A DNA stretch of 64,000 nucleotides from Arthrobacter sp. Leaf141 (GCF_001424565.1 NZ_LMOL01000005.1:791843-855842); one strand, 5' to 3'; shown: positions 1 to 9,577, numbered from the stretch's first letter. Translations and numbers: made by a program. Notes: a model not told the origin generated them from the sequence alone.

Positions 1-113
1 CCGATGCCACTCCCGGGGCGGAAAATCCGTGCGGCTTCGTCGTTAAGTCGCCAGCAGCGGTCAAGTTAATGGTGTCGTTACTAGACTTGTGAGAGTCGAA
101 AGAGGTTTTGAAA
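1..113. other. Unassigned leader upstream of prfA
   Basis: No frame here gives a recognisable protein tail, so it is treated as the intergenic region or cut-off 3' end of an unseen upstream gene. The last bases hold the prfA ribosome-binding site, AGAGG at 101-105, eight bases before the ATG at 114. Confidence 0.4.
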
Positions 114-1187
114 ATGTTTGAGTCCGTACAGGGCCTGCTTGATGAGCATGATGCCATCCAGGCGCAGCTTGGGGATCCCGCTGTTTATGCTGACCAGCGG
201 CTGGCCCGGAAGCTGGGGCGGCGGTCCGCGCAGCTTAACGGCATCGTGGAGGCTTACCACCGGTGGGAGGGCATCAGCGATGACCTTTCCGCAGCCCGGG
301 AAATGGCCGCCGAGGACCCTGAGTTTGCCGCCGAGGTACCCGAGCTGGAGGCTGCGCTGGAAGTTGCGGCCGCCAAGCTCACGCGGCTGCTGATCCCGCG
401 TGACCCGGACGACGCACGCAACGTGATCCTTGAAGTCAAGGGTGGCGAGGGTGGCGACGAGGCTGCCCTGTTCGCAGCGGACCTGCTGCGGATGTACACC
501 CGCTACGCCGAGTCCCGCGGCTGGAAGACGGAGATCATCTCCGCCACCGAGTCGGACCTGGGCGGTTACAAGGATGTCCAGGTTGCCGTCAAGGGCAGCT
601 CCAATGATCCCGCTGAAGGCGTCTTCGCCCGGCTGAAGTTCGAGGGCGGCGTCCACCGCGTCCAGCGGGTTCCCGTCACGGAGTCCCAGGGCCGGATCCA
701 CACGTCCGCAGCCGGTGTGCTGGTCCTTCCCGAAGTGGACGAGCCCGAGGAACTGGACATCAACCAGAACGACCTAAAAATCGACGTGTACCGGTCGTCG
801 GGCCCCGGTGGACAGTCCGTTAACACCACGGACTCCGCTGTCCGCATTACCCACCTGCCCACCGGCATTGTGGTGGCCATGCAGAACGAAAAGTCCCAGC
901 TGCAGAACCGCGAGGCAGGCATGCGTGTGCTCCGCGCCCGGATCCTGGCCCACCAGCAGGAGATCATCGACGCCGAGAACTCCGCGCAGCGCAAATCGCA
1001 GATCCGCACCATGGACCGATCGGAGCGCATCCGCACCTACAACTACCCGGAAAACCGGATCGCCGACCACCGAACGGGCTACAAGGCCTACAACCTTGAC
1101 CAGGTGATGAACGGTGACCTGGAGTCTGTGATTCAGTCCGCCATCGAGATGGACGAACAGGCGCGCCTGGACGCCATCGGCGACTAG
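114..1187 (+). CDS. prfA: Peptide chain release factor 1
   Basis: Class I release factor that reads UAA/UAG in the ribosomal A site and triggers peptidyl-tRNA hydrolysis. The 357-residue protein has the usual RF1 length. The hydrolysis motif GGQ lies at about residues 232-234, and the stop-codon recognition tripeptide is PVT at about 187-189, the P-x-T form typical of RF1 rather than the SPF of RF2. I chose the ATG at 114 over an in-frame TTG at 108 because AGAGG is ideally spaced from it. prmC, which methylates the GGQ glutamine, follows 12 bases downstream, the usual bacterial pairing. Confidence 0.97.
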   Translation: MFESVQGLLDEHDAIQAQLGDPAVYADQRLARKLGRRSAQLNGIVEAYHRWEGISDDLSAAREMAAEDPEFAAEVPELEAALEVAAAKLTRLLIPRDPDDARNVILEVKGGEGGDEAALFAADLLRMYTRYAESRGWKTEIISATESDLGGYKDVQVAVKGSSNDPAEGVFARLKFEGGVHRVQRVPVTESQGRIHTSAAGVLVLPEVDEPEELDINQNDLKIDVYRSSGPGGQSVNTTDSAVRITHLPTGIVVAMQNEKSQLQNREAGMRVLRARILAHQQEIIDAENSAQRKSQIRTMDRSERIRTYNYPENRIADHRTGYKAYNLDQVMNGDLESVIQSAIEMDEQARLDAIGD

Positions 1188-1199
1188 TCCACTTCCGCG

Positions 1200-2072
1200 A
1201 TGACCATCGGGCCCGACCAAACGCTCGCCGCCGCCGTCAGTGAGGCCACCCGGATACTGGCGGCGGCTGGCGTCCCCAGCCCCCGCGTGGACGCAGAACT
1301 CCTCGCCGACCACCTCCTCAACGTCGGCCTGGGCCGGCTGCGGGCCTTGCTGTTGGGCGACACCCCGGCGCCTGATGGCTATGCGGCGCTGATCGCGGAG
1401 CGTGCCTCCCGGGTTCCCCTGCAGCACATCACGGGAGTGGCTTACTTCCGCTACCTGGAACTGGCGGTTGGTCCCGGCGTGTTCATTCCGCGCCCCGAAA
1501 CCGAATCCGTGGTCCAGTTGGTGATTGACCACATCCGGGACGTCGCTCATCCTCGTGTGGTGGACCTGGGCACGGGCTCCGGTGCGATCGCGGGATCCAT
1601 CGCCGCGGAAGTCCCCGCTGCCGAAGTCCACGCCGTGGAATACAGCGCATTTGCCCACGCGTGGGCAGCAAGGAACCTCGAGCCCCTGGGAGTGAACCTG
1701 GTGCAGGGCGACCTGCGCACGGCCCTCCCGGAGCTGAACGGCACGTTTGACGTGGTGGTCTCCAACCCGCCCTATATTCCGGCGGAAGCCGTCCCGAACG
1801 AACCCGAAGTGGCGTTGCACGATCCGCCGGAAGCGCTGTACGGCGGCGGCGCGGACGGCATGGAGCTTCCGACGGCGGCCGCTGCCTCCGCTGCCCGGCT
1901 GCTGCGGCCGGGCGGCTACTTTGTGATGGAGCATGCAGAGGTCCAGTCAGGGTGGATTGCCGCCATGCTGGCCCGGCAGGGGTCCTGGACCGGCATCACG
2001 TCCCATCAGGACCTGAACGGCAAGGACCGCGCCACCACCGCCTTTTTGGCGGATCCTCCCAGTTTGGAATGA
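1200..2072 (+). CDS. prmC: Release factor glutamine N5-methyltransferase
   Basis: SAM-dependent methyltransferase that modifies the glutamine of the release-factor GGQ motif. The N-terminal helical release-factor-binding domain is followed by a Rossmann methyltransferase core. SAM motif I (VDLGTGSG) is near residue 121, and the diagnostic NPPY glutamine-binding motif is at 189-192. At 290 residues it has normal family length. The ATG at 1200 has no strong ribosome-binding site, so it may be translated by coupling to prfA, which ends at 1187. Confidence 0.95.
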   Translation: MTIGPDQTLAAAVSEATRILAAAGVPSPRVDAELLADHLLNVGLGRLRALLLGDTPAPDGYAALIAERASRVPLQHITGVAYFRYLELAVGPGVFIPRPETESVVQLVIDHIRDVAHPRVVDLGTGSGAIAGSIAAEVPAAEVHAVEYSAFAHAWAARNLEPLGVNLVQGDLRTALPELNGTFDVVVSNPPYIPAEAVPNEPEVALHDPPEALYGGGADGMELPTAAAASAARLLRPGGYFVMEHAEVQSGWIAAMLARQGSWTGITSHQDLNGKDRATTAFLADPPSLE

Positions 2073-2084
2073 AAGAATAGGCCA

Positions 2085-2897
2085 GTGACCACAACCTATA
2101 ACTGCACCACGGACGATCAGCGCGCGGCCGGCCTGGAGCACGCCCAGCGTGCCATCAGCGAGAAGAAAGTGGTGGTGTTCCCTACGGACACCGTCTACGG
2201 GATCGCTGCTGACGCGTTTTCGGCCCAGGCCGTCACCATGCTCCTGGCGTCCAAGGGACGCAGCCGGGCCATGCCGCCGCCCGTGCTGATACCCCGCATC
2301 AACGCTTTGGACGGGCTGGCCACGGACGTCTCCGCGGATGCCCGCAAGCTTGCCGAGGCTTTCTGGCCCGGCGGGCTCACCCTGATCCTGCACGCCCAGC
2401 CGTCTCTGGACTGGGACCTGGGGGAGACCAAGGGAACTGTGGCGCTGCGGATGCCTGCCGACGACATTGCGCAGGAACTCCTCACACTGACGGGCCCGTT
2501 GGCGGTGTCTTCGGCCAACCGGACCGGCCACGCACCAGCCCAGACGGCGGCGGATGCCCGCGAGCAGCTGGCAGAGTCCGTGGAGGTTTACCTGGAAGGC
2601 GGCTTCCGGCCCCTGGCTGGGGACGCCGCGGTGGCATCGACAATCGTTGACGCCACGGGGCCGCTGCTTCGGGTGGTCCGTAACGGCGCCGTGAGCCTCG
2701 ACCGGCTCCGGGAGCACGTGCCGGGTGTCCTGGGCCTGGGCGAGATCCCCATGGCCGAAATTGACGAACCGGCGACTGAAACTGTTGACGAACCGGCCGA
2801 CGGCGCCGTTGATGAAACGGGCAATGGAACAGCGGCCGCAGCAGTGACCGCCGACGTCCCGCCGGCCGACGCGCCGGAGCGGACGTCCGGATCCTGA
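2085..2897 (+). CDS. tsaC: L-threonylcarbamoyladenylate synthase with acidic C-terminal tail
   Basis: Sua5/YrdC family enzyme that makes threonylcarbamoyl-AMP from threonine, bicarbonate and ATP for t6A37 modification of ANN-decoding tRNAs. PTDTVYG at residues 33-39 and the basic KGRSRAMPPPVL stretch at about 57-68 are family signatures. Translation starts at GTG 2085. The catalytic domain ends near residue 225 and is followed by a tail of about 45 residues rich in Ala, Asp, Glu and Thr with short repeats of DEPA/VDE type, which I read as disordered. The stop codon overlaps the next ATG as TGATG, so the downstream glycosyltransferase is probably translationally coupled. Confidence 0.93.
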   Translation: MTTTYNCTTDDQRAAGLEHAQRAISEKKVVVFPTDTVYGIAADAFSAQAVTMLLASKGRSRAMPPPVLIPRINALDGLATDVSADARKLAEAFWPGGLTLILHAQPSLDWDLGETKGTVALRMPADDIAQELLTLTGPLAVSSANRTGHAPAQTAADAREQLAESVEVYLEGGFRPLAGDAAVASTIVDATGPLLRVVRNGAVSLDRLREHVPGVLGLGEIPMAEIDEPATETVDEPADGAVDETGNGTAAAAVTADVPPADAPERTSGS

Positions 2898-3655
2898 TGT
2901 TGCCGGACCGCCAAAGGGTTCCCGGCCTGGGAGTCGATGCCACTCCCTTGCGGGTTCCTGACCTGGTGGATGTCCTGGGCGGATTCATCAGCGAGGGGTC
3001 CACCAGGACCATCCTGGGCCACAACCTGCACAGTGTGACGCTGACGCTGCAGGACAATGGTTTCCGCGCGCTGTACGAGCGCAGTGACGTGGTGCTGCTG
3101 GACGGCGCGCCAGTGCTGTGGCTGTGGGGCCGGACCGGCAAGGCCCAGGGACCTGTCATGGACTACAGGCTGGGATCCACTGACTGGCTCCCGGCCCTGG
3201 GCGGCGTGGCCGGCCTGCAACGGATCGCCGTGGTGGGTGCCGGGGCCGATGCCAATGCCGGGGCAGTCACCATGCTCGAGTCGATCGTGCCCGGTGCCCG
3301 CGTGACCGGTTTCCCAGGAGCAGGCTGGGACACCGCCCGGGAAGATGAAGCTGTCACGTGGCTGCAGCGTGAGGCGCCCCAACTGGTCCTGCTGGGTCTG
3401 GGCATGCCGTTGCAGGAAGAAGTGCTGCAGCGCAGGCTCGCCGACCTGCCGCCGGCCGTGTACTGCGCGGTAGGCGGAGCCATTGACCAGCTTGCCGGGA
3501 CGCAGAAGCTTGCTCCCCGCTGGCTTGGCCGGCTGGGCCTCGAATGGGCCTGGCGGCTGGTGTTGCATCCCCGCCGGGTGGCTTACCGGGTGCTGGTTGA
3601 ACCGTGGGTCCTGCTGTGGCTGCTGGCCGGCCGCCGCTTGGAGCGCCGGCCGTAG
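2897..3655 (+). CDS. WecG/TagA/CpsF family glycosyltransferase
   Basis: Family members add N-acetylmannosamine(uronic acid) or a similar sugar to an undecaprenyl-pyrophosphate-linked GlcNAc, as in wall teichoic acid linkage units or enterobacterial common antigen. The 252-residue protein has the N-terminal pattern with N in GHNLHS and the acidic DG in LLDGAPV. Its C-terminal block (GLEWAWRLVLHPRRVAYR) matches the family signature of Gly-Leu-Glu-Trp followed by Pro and Arg. It overlaps tsaC by one base. The WecA/TagO-type enzyme at 4834 would make its lipid acceptor. The exact sugar and polymer are inferred, not shown. Confidence 0.85.
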   Translation: MLPDRQRVPGLGVDATPLRVPDLVDVLGGFISEGSTRTILGHNLHSVTLTLQDNGFRALYERSDVVLLDGAPVLWLWGRTGKAQGPVMDYRLGSTDWLPALGGVAGLQRIAVVGAGADANAGAVTMLESIVPGARVTGFPGAGWDTAREDEAVTWLQREAPQLVLLGLGMPLQEEVLQRRLADLPPAVYCAVGGAIDQLAGTQKLAPRWLGRLGLEWAWRLVLHPRRVAYRVLVEPWVLLWLLAGRRLERRP

Positions 3656-3665
3656 GGGCGGGCGC

Positions 3666-4562
3666 CTAGAACTTCTGGTCCTCCAACGGGGCGAAGCCCT
3701 TGCCGCGGAGCCCTGCGCTGAACGCCTTGGCCCAGGACATCAGCCCGGGGAGGTCCCGGCGCTGCAGGAAGTAGCCCAGGTAGCCGCCCACGTCCGCCAC
3801 GAGGGACTTGACCCGGAAATAGCGCCTGATCAGGTACCCGCGGTTCCGGTAGTAGTAGTAGCGCTTGAACGCCGACTCCGGAACGATGACGTGCCACCGG
3901 GCGCCAAAAACGTGCTGCGTTTCTTCAAAGGCGTGCGGGTGCGTGATCGAGGTGGTGGTGACGGTGCCGAACCTGATGCCGGCCTGCCGCAGCCGCAGGG
4001 TGAAGTCCACTTCGTCGCCCCGGATGAACAGCCGCATATCGGGGAGTCCGACCTTGAAGAAGACATCCGAGCGGATCAGGGCACCGTTGAAGAAATGCCC
4101 GTCGTTGGGCAGGAACCCCAACTGCTCCACCTCTGCACGGTCATGGGTGACCTTGCCGTCCAGCCGGAAGAAAAACGACAACCGGTCGGGTTTGCCGGGC
4201 GCTGTCACCAAGGGGACCACTGCTTCGAGGTCGCGGGCTTCTGCCTCGCGGAGCAGGGTGGCAAGGCATTCGGGATCTGCGGGCTCGGCGTCGTCGTCCA
4301 TCATCCAGATCCAGCGGGCGCCACTGGCCACCGCTTTCAGGGCGGCGAGGGCAAAACCGCCGGCGCCACCGAGATTGGCTTCGGAGCGGACATAGTCCAC
4401 ATTGGCATGGCCGGCGGCAATGCTGCGGGCCGGCGTTGTGCCGCTGTCCACGAGGCAGATGGTGTCCACAGCGGCGGTCTGGGCATTGATGGCGGACAAG
4501 AGCACGGCAAGCTCTTTGGGCCTGTCGAAAGTTACGGCGGCAACTGCCACGCGGGGGGTCAT
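3666..4562 (-). CDS. GT2 family glycosyltransferase (GlfT1-like)
   Basis: GT-A fold inverting glycosyltransferase of 298 residues. The nucleotide-sugar-binding N-terminus (AVAAVTFDRPKEL) is followed by the metal-binding MMDDDAEP motif near residue 90, and an RGDEVDF acidic motif lies near residue 182 where the catalytic base is expected. The arrangement resembles actinobacterial rhamnosyl/galactofuranosyl transferases such as GlfT1, which act on lipid-linked wall polymers on the inner membrane face. It converges with the TagA-like gene with a 10-bp gap and is divergent from the WecA/TagO homologue. An AAAGGA element precedes the ATG. The acceptor is not determinable here. Confidence 0.8.
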   Translation of the reverse strand: MTPRVAVAAVTFDRPKELAVLLSAINAQTAAVDTICLVDSGTTPARSIAAGHANVDYVRSEANLGGAGGFALAALKAVASGARWIWMMDDDAEPADPECLATLLREAEARDLEAVVPLVTAPGKPDRLSFFFRLDGKVTHDRAEVEQLGFLPNDGHFFNGALIRSDVFFKVGLPDMRLFIRGDEVDFTLRLRQAGIRFGTVTTTSITHPHAFEETQHVFGARWHVIVPESAFKRYYYYRNRGYLIRRYFRVKSLVADVGGYLGYFLQRRDLPGLMSWAKAFSAGLRGKGFAPLEDQKF

Positions 4563-4833
4563 GGGGGTCCTTTCAGCATGGCTGCCAGGGATGTCCCCGT
4601 TCGCTGTGCGCCAGTGTGGCGCGAAGCCATGAAGCTGTTGGCGCTAGTATCTTTGACTAGAGTCCACTGTAATACAGCCGTGTAAGGCACCAAGAACTGC
4701 CTGCTGCGCGCCCGGCGACGGAGAGTTTCATTTATCGAAGAACAGATTTCCGGCCAGTGAGCCCACGCGGGAACAACCAGCCGCAGCCGCTGCGGGGGGC
4801 CATTATGCCATCTGTCGAAACGGCCGCCTCCCC
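4563..4833. promoter_or_regulatory. Divergent intergenic region between GT2 and wecA-like genes
   Basis: This 271-bp gap must hold promoters for both divergent genes. The part around 4645-4680 is locally AT-rich and contains TTGACT at 4653-4658 and TAATAC at 4670-4675. The 11-bp spacing between them is too short for a standard sigma-70 promoter, so I do not pair them. No RNA gene was recognised. Confidence 0.35.
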
Positions 4834-5946
4834 ATGATCATGTACCTGCTGATGGGCCTGACGGCAGCCGTCGTTTCCTACGCGGCCACGTGGGGCGCCA
4901 GGATCGTGGGCCACCGGCTCGAACTTCACCTGCCCATCCGCAGCCGTGACATGCACTCCATTCCGGTCTCACGCCTGGGCGGGGTTGCCATCTTCCTTGG
5001 CGTGCTTGTGGCCCTGGTGGTGGCCAGCCAGTCGTTCTTCGTTAAGGACATCTACCGGAACAACTTCCAGCCCTGGGGTGTCCTGGCCGGCGCGGCAATC
5101 ATCGTCCTGATCGGGGTGGCGGACGACCTGCTCGATATCCGCTGGTGGGTCAAGCTGATCGGCCAAAGCGTGGCCGGCCTGGTGGTGGCAGTCTGGGGTG
5201 TCCAGATGACAATCGTCCCCTGGATTCCCGAACCCATCTACCTGGAGAACAACACGCTCAGGGTGGTGCTCACGGCGGGGCTGATAGTGGTCAGTATGAA
5301 CGCCTTCAACTTCATCGACGGGCTGGATGGCCTGGCTGCAGGTGTCGCCGTCATAGGCGGAGCTGCGTTCTTCTTCACTGCCTACTGGGTGCACCGGAAC
5401 GCCGTCCTGCTGGACTATTCCGACCTTGCCACGCTGCTCACTGCGGTCCTGGTGGGCAGTTGCCTGGGGTTCCTGCCGCACAACTGGTTCCCGTCGAAGA
5501 TCTTCATGGGCGACTCCGGTGCCATGCTGATCGGCCTGCTGATGGCTTCGGCCGGTGTTGTGTCCACGGGCCAGATCACGTCCGGGCTCTATGACAGGGT
5601 CAACGGCATCTCAACCGTCATCCCCATCCTGCTGCCGTTTGCGGTGCTGTTCCTGCCGCTGCTTGACCTCGGGCTGGCAGTCATCCGAAGGACCGCACGT
5701 GGGCGTTCGCCGTGGACCGCGGACCGCGGCCACCTGCACCACAAACTCCTGGACATCGGCTACTCGCACCGCACGGCAGTAATCCTGCTCTACCTTTGGA
5801 CCGCCGTGCTGTCCTTCGGGGGCCTGGCGTTCGCCGTTTTCCCCTGGCAGATTGTCCTGACCGTGGACATCTTCGCCACGCTGGCCATGGCGCTGGTGAC
5901 AGCATGGCCTTACCTGACCCGACGTGGCGAAAGCACGCGGGCATAA
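4834..5946 (+). CDS. wecA: MraY-family undecaprenyl-phosphate GlcNAc-1-phosphate transferase (WecA/TagO type)
   Basis: Polytopic membrane enzyme that transfers a sugar-1-phosphate (GlcNAc-1-P in WecA/TagO) to undecaprenyl phosphate, starting wall polymer synthesis. The 370-residue protein has about eleven hydrophobic segments and the polyprenyl-phosphate transferase motifs: ADDLLDI near residue 91, NFIDGLDGLAAG near 156-167, GDSGAM near 227 and the HLHHKL histidine motif near 302. HLHH, rather than the MraY-specific pattern, and the lack of mur genes nearby favour WecA/TagO. No good ribosome-binding site precedes ATG 4834; ATG 4840 is an alternative. The ATP synthase operon follows 95 bp downstream. 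Confidence 0.9.
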   Translation: MIMYLLMGLTAAVVSYAATWGARIVGHRLELHLPIRSRDMHSIPVSRLGGVAIFLGVLVALVVASQSFFVKDIYRNNFQPWGVLAGAAIIVLIGVADDLLDIRWWVKLIGQSVAGLVVAVWGVQMTIVPWIPEPIYLENNTLRVVLTAGLIVVSMNAFNFIDGLDGLAAGVAVIGGAAFFFTAYWVHRNAVLLDYSDLATLLTAVLVGSCLGFLPHNWFPSKIFMGDSGAMLIGLLMASAGVVSTGQITSGLYDRVNGISTVIPILLPFAVLFLPLLDLGLAVIRRTARGRSPWTADRGHLHHKLLDIGYSHRTAVILLYLWTAVLSFGGLAFAVFPWQIVLTVDIFATLAMALVTAWPYLTRRGESTRA

Positions 5947-5975
5947 AGCGGGTCAGGAATTATTTCTATCTCGTG

Positions 5976-5981
5976 TAGAAT
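5976..5981 (+). promoter_or_regulatory. Probable -10 element of the ATP synthase operon
   Basis: TAGAAT lies in an AT-rich stretch between wecA and the first ATP synthase gene. It would give a leader of about 50 nt before ATG 6042. No convincing -35 hexamer is visible at 17-bp spacing, so the call rests on the -10 match and position. Confidence 0.45.
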
Positions 5982-6041
5982 TTAGGGGCAGCCTTGAGCT
6001 GCCCTCCACACCAGCCATCAGGCGCCGACGATTGGGATCTA

Positions 6042-6524
6042 ATGACCTCCAACGCCGAGTCCGGACCCGCGTCCGGCAACTCACCCGTTGGCGCTTCGGG
6101 TCCCACGAAATCACTGTGGCTGCACCTTCTTAAGCTCAGCGCGCTGGCCGGTTCGGCCGCCGTCGTCAGCTGCTCCCTGGTGGCCATCCTCTTCGTGGGT
6201 CCCCACGGAGGGCTGTCCAGCCTGTACGGGGGAGTGCTGGTGATGCTGTTCTTCGGCATCAGCCTGCTGGTGGGCCACTTCGTGGGACGTAACAATCCAG
6301 CCGGAGCAATCGGCGTTTTTGTCGCCACCTATTTCATCAAGGTGGTGGGCTTCGCCGCGGTCCTTTTCATCGTCGGAGCCCCCGAGTGGCTTGACGGCCG
6401 GTGGTTCGTCATCAGCGCCGTGGCCACCGTGGTCCTGTGGCAGGCCGCCGAAATCTACGGTTTCAGCAAAGCCCGCCTCCAGATCTACAACGACCCCGAA
6501 AGCAAGGGACCAGCCGATGCGTGA
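6042..6524 (+). CDS. AtpI-like ATP synthase accessory membrane protein
   Basis: First gene of the ATP synthase operon. The 160-residue protein has a hydrophilic N-terminus of about 25 residues and then four hydrophobic segments, matching the size and topology of ATP synthase protein I, proposed to assist c-ring assembly or Mg2+ supply. I start at ATG 6042 rather than the in-frame ATG at 5994, because 5994 lies too close to the predicted promoter at 5976. It overlaps the next small membrane protein by 8 bp. Family identity is inferred from position and topology more than from motifs. Confidence 0.7.
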   Translation: MTSNAESGPASGNSPVGASGPTKSLWLHLLKLSALAGSAAVVSCSLVAILFVGPHGGLSSLYGGVLVMLFFGISLLVGHFVGRNNPAGAIGVFVATYFIKVVGFAAVLFIVGAPEWLDGRWFVISAVATVVLWQAAEIYGFSKARLQIYNDPESKGPADA

Positions 6525-6855
6525 CCCGAACAACGCCCGCAGCGGACGCCTCCGCACCCGCGGCCGCGGTGTCTCCGCACCCGGTGTATCAGAGAACGGC
6601 AGGGACGGCGGTTACAACGCTGGAATCGCCGTATTCAGCTACATCATTGGCGGAATCATCGTCTGGAGTTTGATAGGGTGGGGACTGGATAATCTGTGGG
6701 GAACGCGCTGGATTGTGCTCGCAGGCGCTCTGCTTGGAGCCCTCGGAGGTTTTTACCTTTCCCACATGCATGGTCTCACCAGTTCCCGAGAAAAAGCTGG
6801 GGATCACCGTGCTGCCAGCGGGCCGTCCAAGGACGGCAACACTAATGCCAAATAA
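6517..6855 (+). CDS. AtpZ/AtpI-family small membrane protein
   Basis: A 112-residue protein with a basic N-terminus (about 30 residues rich in Arg, Gly and Ser), two hydrophobic helices separated by a short turn, and a polar tail. The helix pair contains the Gly-rich SYIIGGIIVWSLIGWGLDN segment typical of the AtpZ/AtpI family at the front of atp operons. It overlaps the upstream AtpI-like gene by 8 bp, so the two are probably coupled, and precedes atpB by 81 bp. Two consecutive accessory genes may share the AtpI/AtpZ roles. Confidence 0.75.
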   Translation: MRDPNNARSGRLRTRGRGVSAPGVSENGRDGGYNAGIAVFSYIIGGIIVWSLIGWGLDNLWGTRWIVLAGALLGALGGFYLSHMHGLTSSREKAGDHRAASGPSKDGNTNAK

Positions 6856-6936
6856 TTTCACAGGGGGAGCAGCAGGCCATCAGGCCGCCGGTCCCCGCCC
6901 AACGCCCAATGATGGACACTGCAGAGAGGAAACGCG

Positions 6937-7737
6937 TTGATCGCGCTTGCGCTCCCGGCCCAAGATTCAGGAGAGTTTACTCCTCCTGGTATTAACGAAA
7001 TGCATTTGCCGGCAATCCTGCCGTGGGGTGCCGCAGAGGGATTCTCCAAGCAGATGCTGCTGGTCCTCCTCTCCGTCGTCTTTATCGCCGTCTTCTTCGT
7101 GCTTGCCGCACGCAAGGGACAGCTGGTACCCGGCAAGCTCCAGTTCGCCGGAGAGGCCGCCTACGGCTTCGTCCGCAACGGAATCGCCAAGGACATCATC
7201 GGCGGCAAGGACTTCATCAAGTACGTCCCGCTGCTGTTCAGCCTGTTCTTCTTCATCCTGGTGAACAACATCTACGGCGCCATTCCGTTCTTCCAGCTCC
7301 CCACGTTCTCGCACGTCGGCGGCGCTTACGTTCTGGCGGGGATCGTCTACTTCACCTGGCTGATCATCGGCCTCAAGAAGAACGGCATCCGCTACTTCAA
7401 ACTGGCAACCGTTCCTTCCGGGGTTCCGTGGTACATCCTGCCGATCGTTATCCCGATCGAGATCATCTCGAACTTCATTGTCCGCCCGGTGACGCACAGC
7501 CTCCGTCTGTTCGCCACCATGCTCGCAGGACACCTGATTGTGATGATCGCCGGCTACGGCATCGAGTTCCTTGTGTCGCAGGAGAACATCCTGCTGCAGG
7601 GCACCTCGGTCCTGGTCCTGGCAGGCGCCATCGCCATGTACATGCTTGAAGCCCTGATCATGGTCCTGCAGGCCTATGTCTTTACCCTGCTGACCGCGAT
7701 CTACATTGAAGGCGCACTTCACGCCGACAGCCACTAG
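6937..7737 (+). CDS. atpB: ATP synthase Fo subunit a
   Basis: Proton-channel subunit of Fo. The 266-residue protein has five to six transmembrane segments. The essential arginine lies in the conserved block [14 protein letters not shown] near residues 187-200, with the polar helix carrying [13 protein letters not shown] near the C-terminus. Translation begins at TTG 6937, supported by an AGAGAGGA ribosome-binding site at 6923-6930. Confidence 0.97.
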   Translation: MIALALPAQDSGEFTPPGINEMHLPAILPWGAAEGFSKQMLLVLLSVVFIAVFFVLAARKGQLVPGKLQFAGEAAYGFVRNGIAKDIIGGKDFIKYVPLLFSLFFFILVNNIYGAIPFFQLPTFSHVGGAYVLAGIVYFTWLIIGLKKNGIRYFKLATVPSGVPWYILPIVIPIEIISNFIVRPVTHSLRLFATMLAGHLIVMIAGYGIEFLVSQENILLQGTSVLVLAGAIAMYMLEALIMVLQAYVFTLLTAIYIEGALHADSH

Positions 7738-7847
7738 CCGCAGCGCCGCACGGCGCACGGCCTGAAGGCACCCAAAAGACTTCCCCTCGCGGGGATGAAG
7801 CAACCCAAACAACCTGCCACATGGGTGGCATCTTGAAAGGAAGAAAA

Positions 7848-8066
7848 ATGGAAGGCTCCATCAACGGCTCAATCAACCTCATCGGTTACGGTCTCTCCGC
7901 AATCGGCGGTGGTATCGGTGTTGGTCTCGTGTTCGCCGCGTACATCAACGGTGTGGCACGCCAGCCGGAAGCCCAGCGCGTCCTGCAGCCGATCGCATTC
8001 CTCGGCCTCGCGCTGACTGAAGCCCTCGCCATCCTCGGCCTGGTCTTCGCCTTCGTTCTCTCCTGA
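7848..8066 (+). CDS. atpE: ATP synthase Fo subunit c
   Basis: Proteolipid forming the proton-driven rotor ring. The 72-residue hairpin has a Gly-rich first helix, a polar RQPE loop at about residues 38-41, and the proton-carrying carboxylate Glu58 in the second helix ([10 protein letters not shown]). ATG 7848 is preferred over an upstream in-frame ATG at 7821 because GAAAGGAAG sits just before it. The 110-bp leader after atpB contains two short hairpin-forming stretches (for example GCCAC/GGTGGC near 7816-7829), which could affect the high expression this subunit needs. Confidence 0.97.
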   Translation: MEGSINGSINLIGYGLSAIGGGIGVGLVFAAYINGVARQPEAQRVLQPIAFLGLALTEALAILGLVFAFVLS

Positions 8067-8109
8067 GAACCGAAGCGGACATTAGAACCGAGTAGATAAG
8101 GACGGGTGA

Positions 8110-8666
<557 letters not shown>

Positions 8667-8667
<1 letters not shown>

Positions 8668-9494
8668 TGGCAGGCGTATCGAGCGAATCGCTGGCAACAG
8701 CGCTGGCAGGTCTGGAAGCAAAACTTCCGACGGCGTCGCTTCAGTTGGCAAAGGAACTCTTCGGAATTCTGGGAACGGTGGACAGCTCGGCTGGCTTGCG
8801 CCGCGCCTTGACTGACCCGTCCCGCTCAGGTGACGAGAAGTCGGCGCTGGTCAGGCAGCTTGTTGGCGGGAAAGTCTCCGCTGATGCTGCTGACGTCGCA
8901 GCCGGATTGGCCAGCTCACGCTGGGCAGCCGCACGCGACATCGGCGATGCACTCGAGACCCTTGCCGCAACGGTGGTCATTTCCGTTGCTGAAAACAAGT
9001 CCGCCGTTTCTGCCTCCGGAATCTCCGGCCTGGAAGAGCTGGAGAACGATCTGTTCTCCTTCAACCAGACTGTTGCCTCCAACCACGAGGTACAGCGTGC
9101 CTTGTCCGAGCCGCAGGCAAGTGCTGCTGCTAAAGCCACCCTCGTTGAGCGGCTGGTGCCCGGCGCAAGTGAGGAAGCAAAAATCCTCATCAAGCAGGCT
9201 GTCACGCAGCCCCGCGGCGTCAAGCCGTCGCGGCTGGTAGGGCGGTTCGCTGAACTGGCCGCCAAGCGACAGCAGCGCTGGATTGCCACCGTCAGCGTCA
9301 CACAGCCGCTGTCCCACACGCAGCTGGACCGCCTCCAGGCGGGCCTGAATGCCATGTACGGACGCGAACTGAAGGTCAACCTCACCGTTGTCCCCGCACT
9401 GATTGGCGGCATCCGTGTCCAGGTGGGGGATGAAGTGCTCGACGCTTCCGTCCTCACCCGCCTGGGTTCACTGCAACGCCAGCTGGCCGGCTAG
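8667..9494 (+). CDS. atpH: ATP synthase F1 subunit delta
   Basis: Stator subunit joining the b dimer to the top of F1. At 275 residues it is longer than the roughly 180 residues of E. coli delta, but a long delta is normal in Micrococcaceae as far as I know; it is not the b-delta fusion of mycobacteria. The C-terminal portion ending with VGDEVLDASVLTRLGSLQ matches the conserved OSCP/delta C-terminus. Its start codon overlaps the atpF stop by one base. Confidence 0.95.
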
Positions 9495-9529
9495 CCGGAC
9501 AAGCACAACCACACTGATACAAACCCCGG

Positions 9530-9548
9530 TCATCGTGAGCAACGATGA
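9530..9548 (+). promoter_or_regulatory. Small hairpin between atpH and atpA
   Basis: TCATCGT at 9530-9536 pairs with ACGATGA at 9542-9548 around a 5-nt loop. It lies in the 83-bp spacer before the abundant alpha subunit gene and has no U-tract, so a role in mRNA processing or stability is likelier than termination. Confidence 0.35.
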
Positions 9549-9577
9549 TCACGAAAACAGGAGAGCAGGGACTGCAG

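Noticed and set aside
1..69. A possible C-terminal fragment of an upstream gene such as rpmE or rho
   Set aside because: No frame shows the C-terminal residues expected of these families, so no identity is claimed.
4653..4675. TTGACT...TAATAC as a promoter for wecA
   Set aside because: The spacing between hexamers is 11 bp, too short for a sigma-70 type promoter.
3483..4685. A 400-codon plus-strand frame opposite the GT2 gene
   Set aside because: The opposite strand carries a clear GT2 protein with a DDD motif; this frame lacks any motif and overlaps the end of the TagA-like gene.
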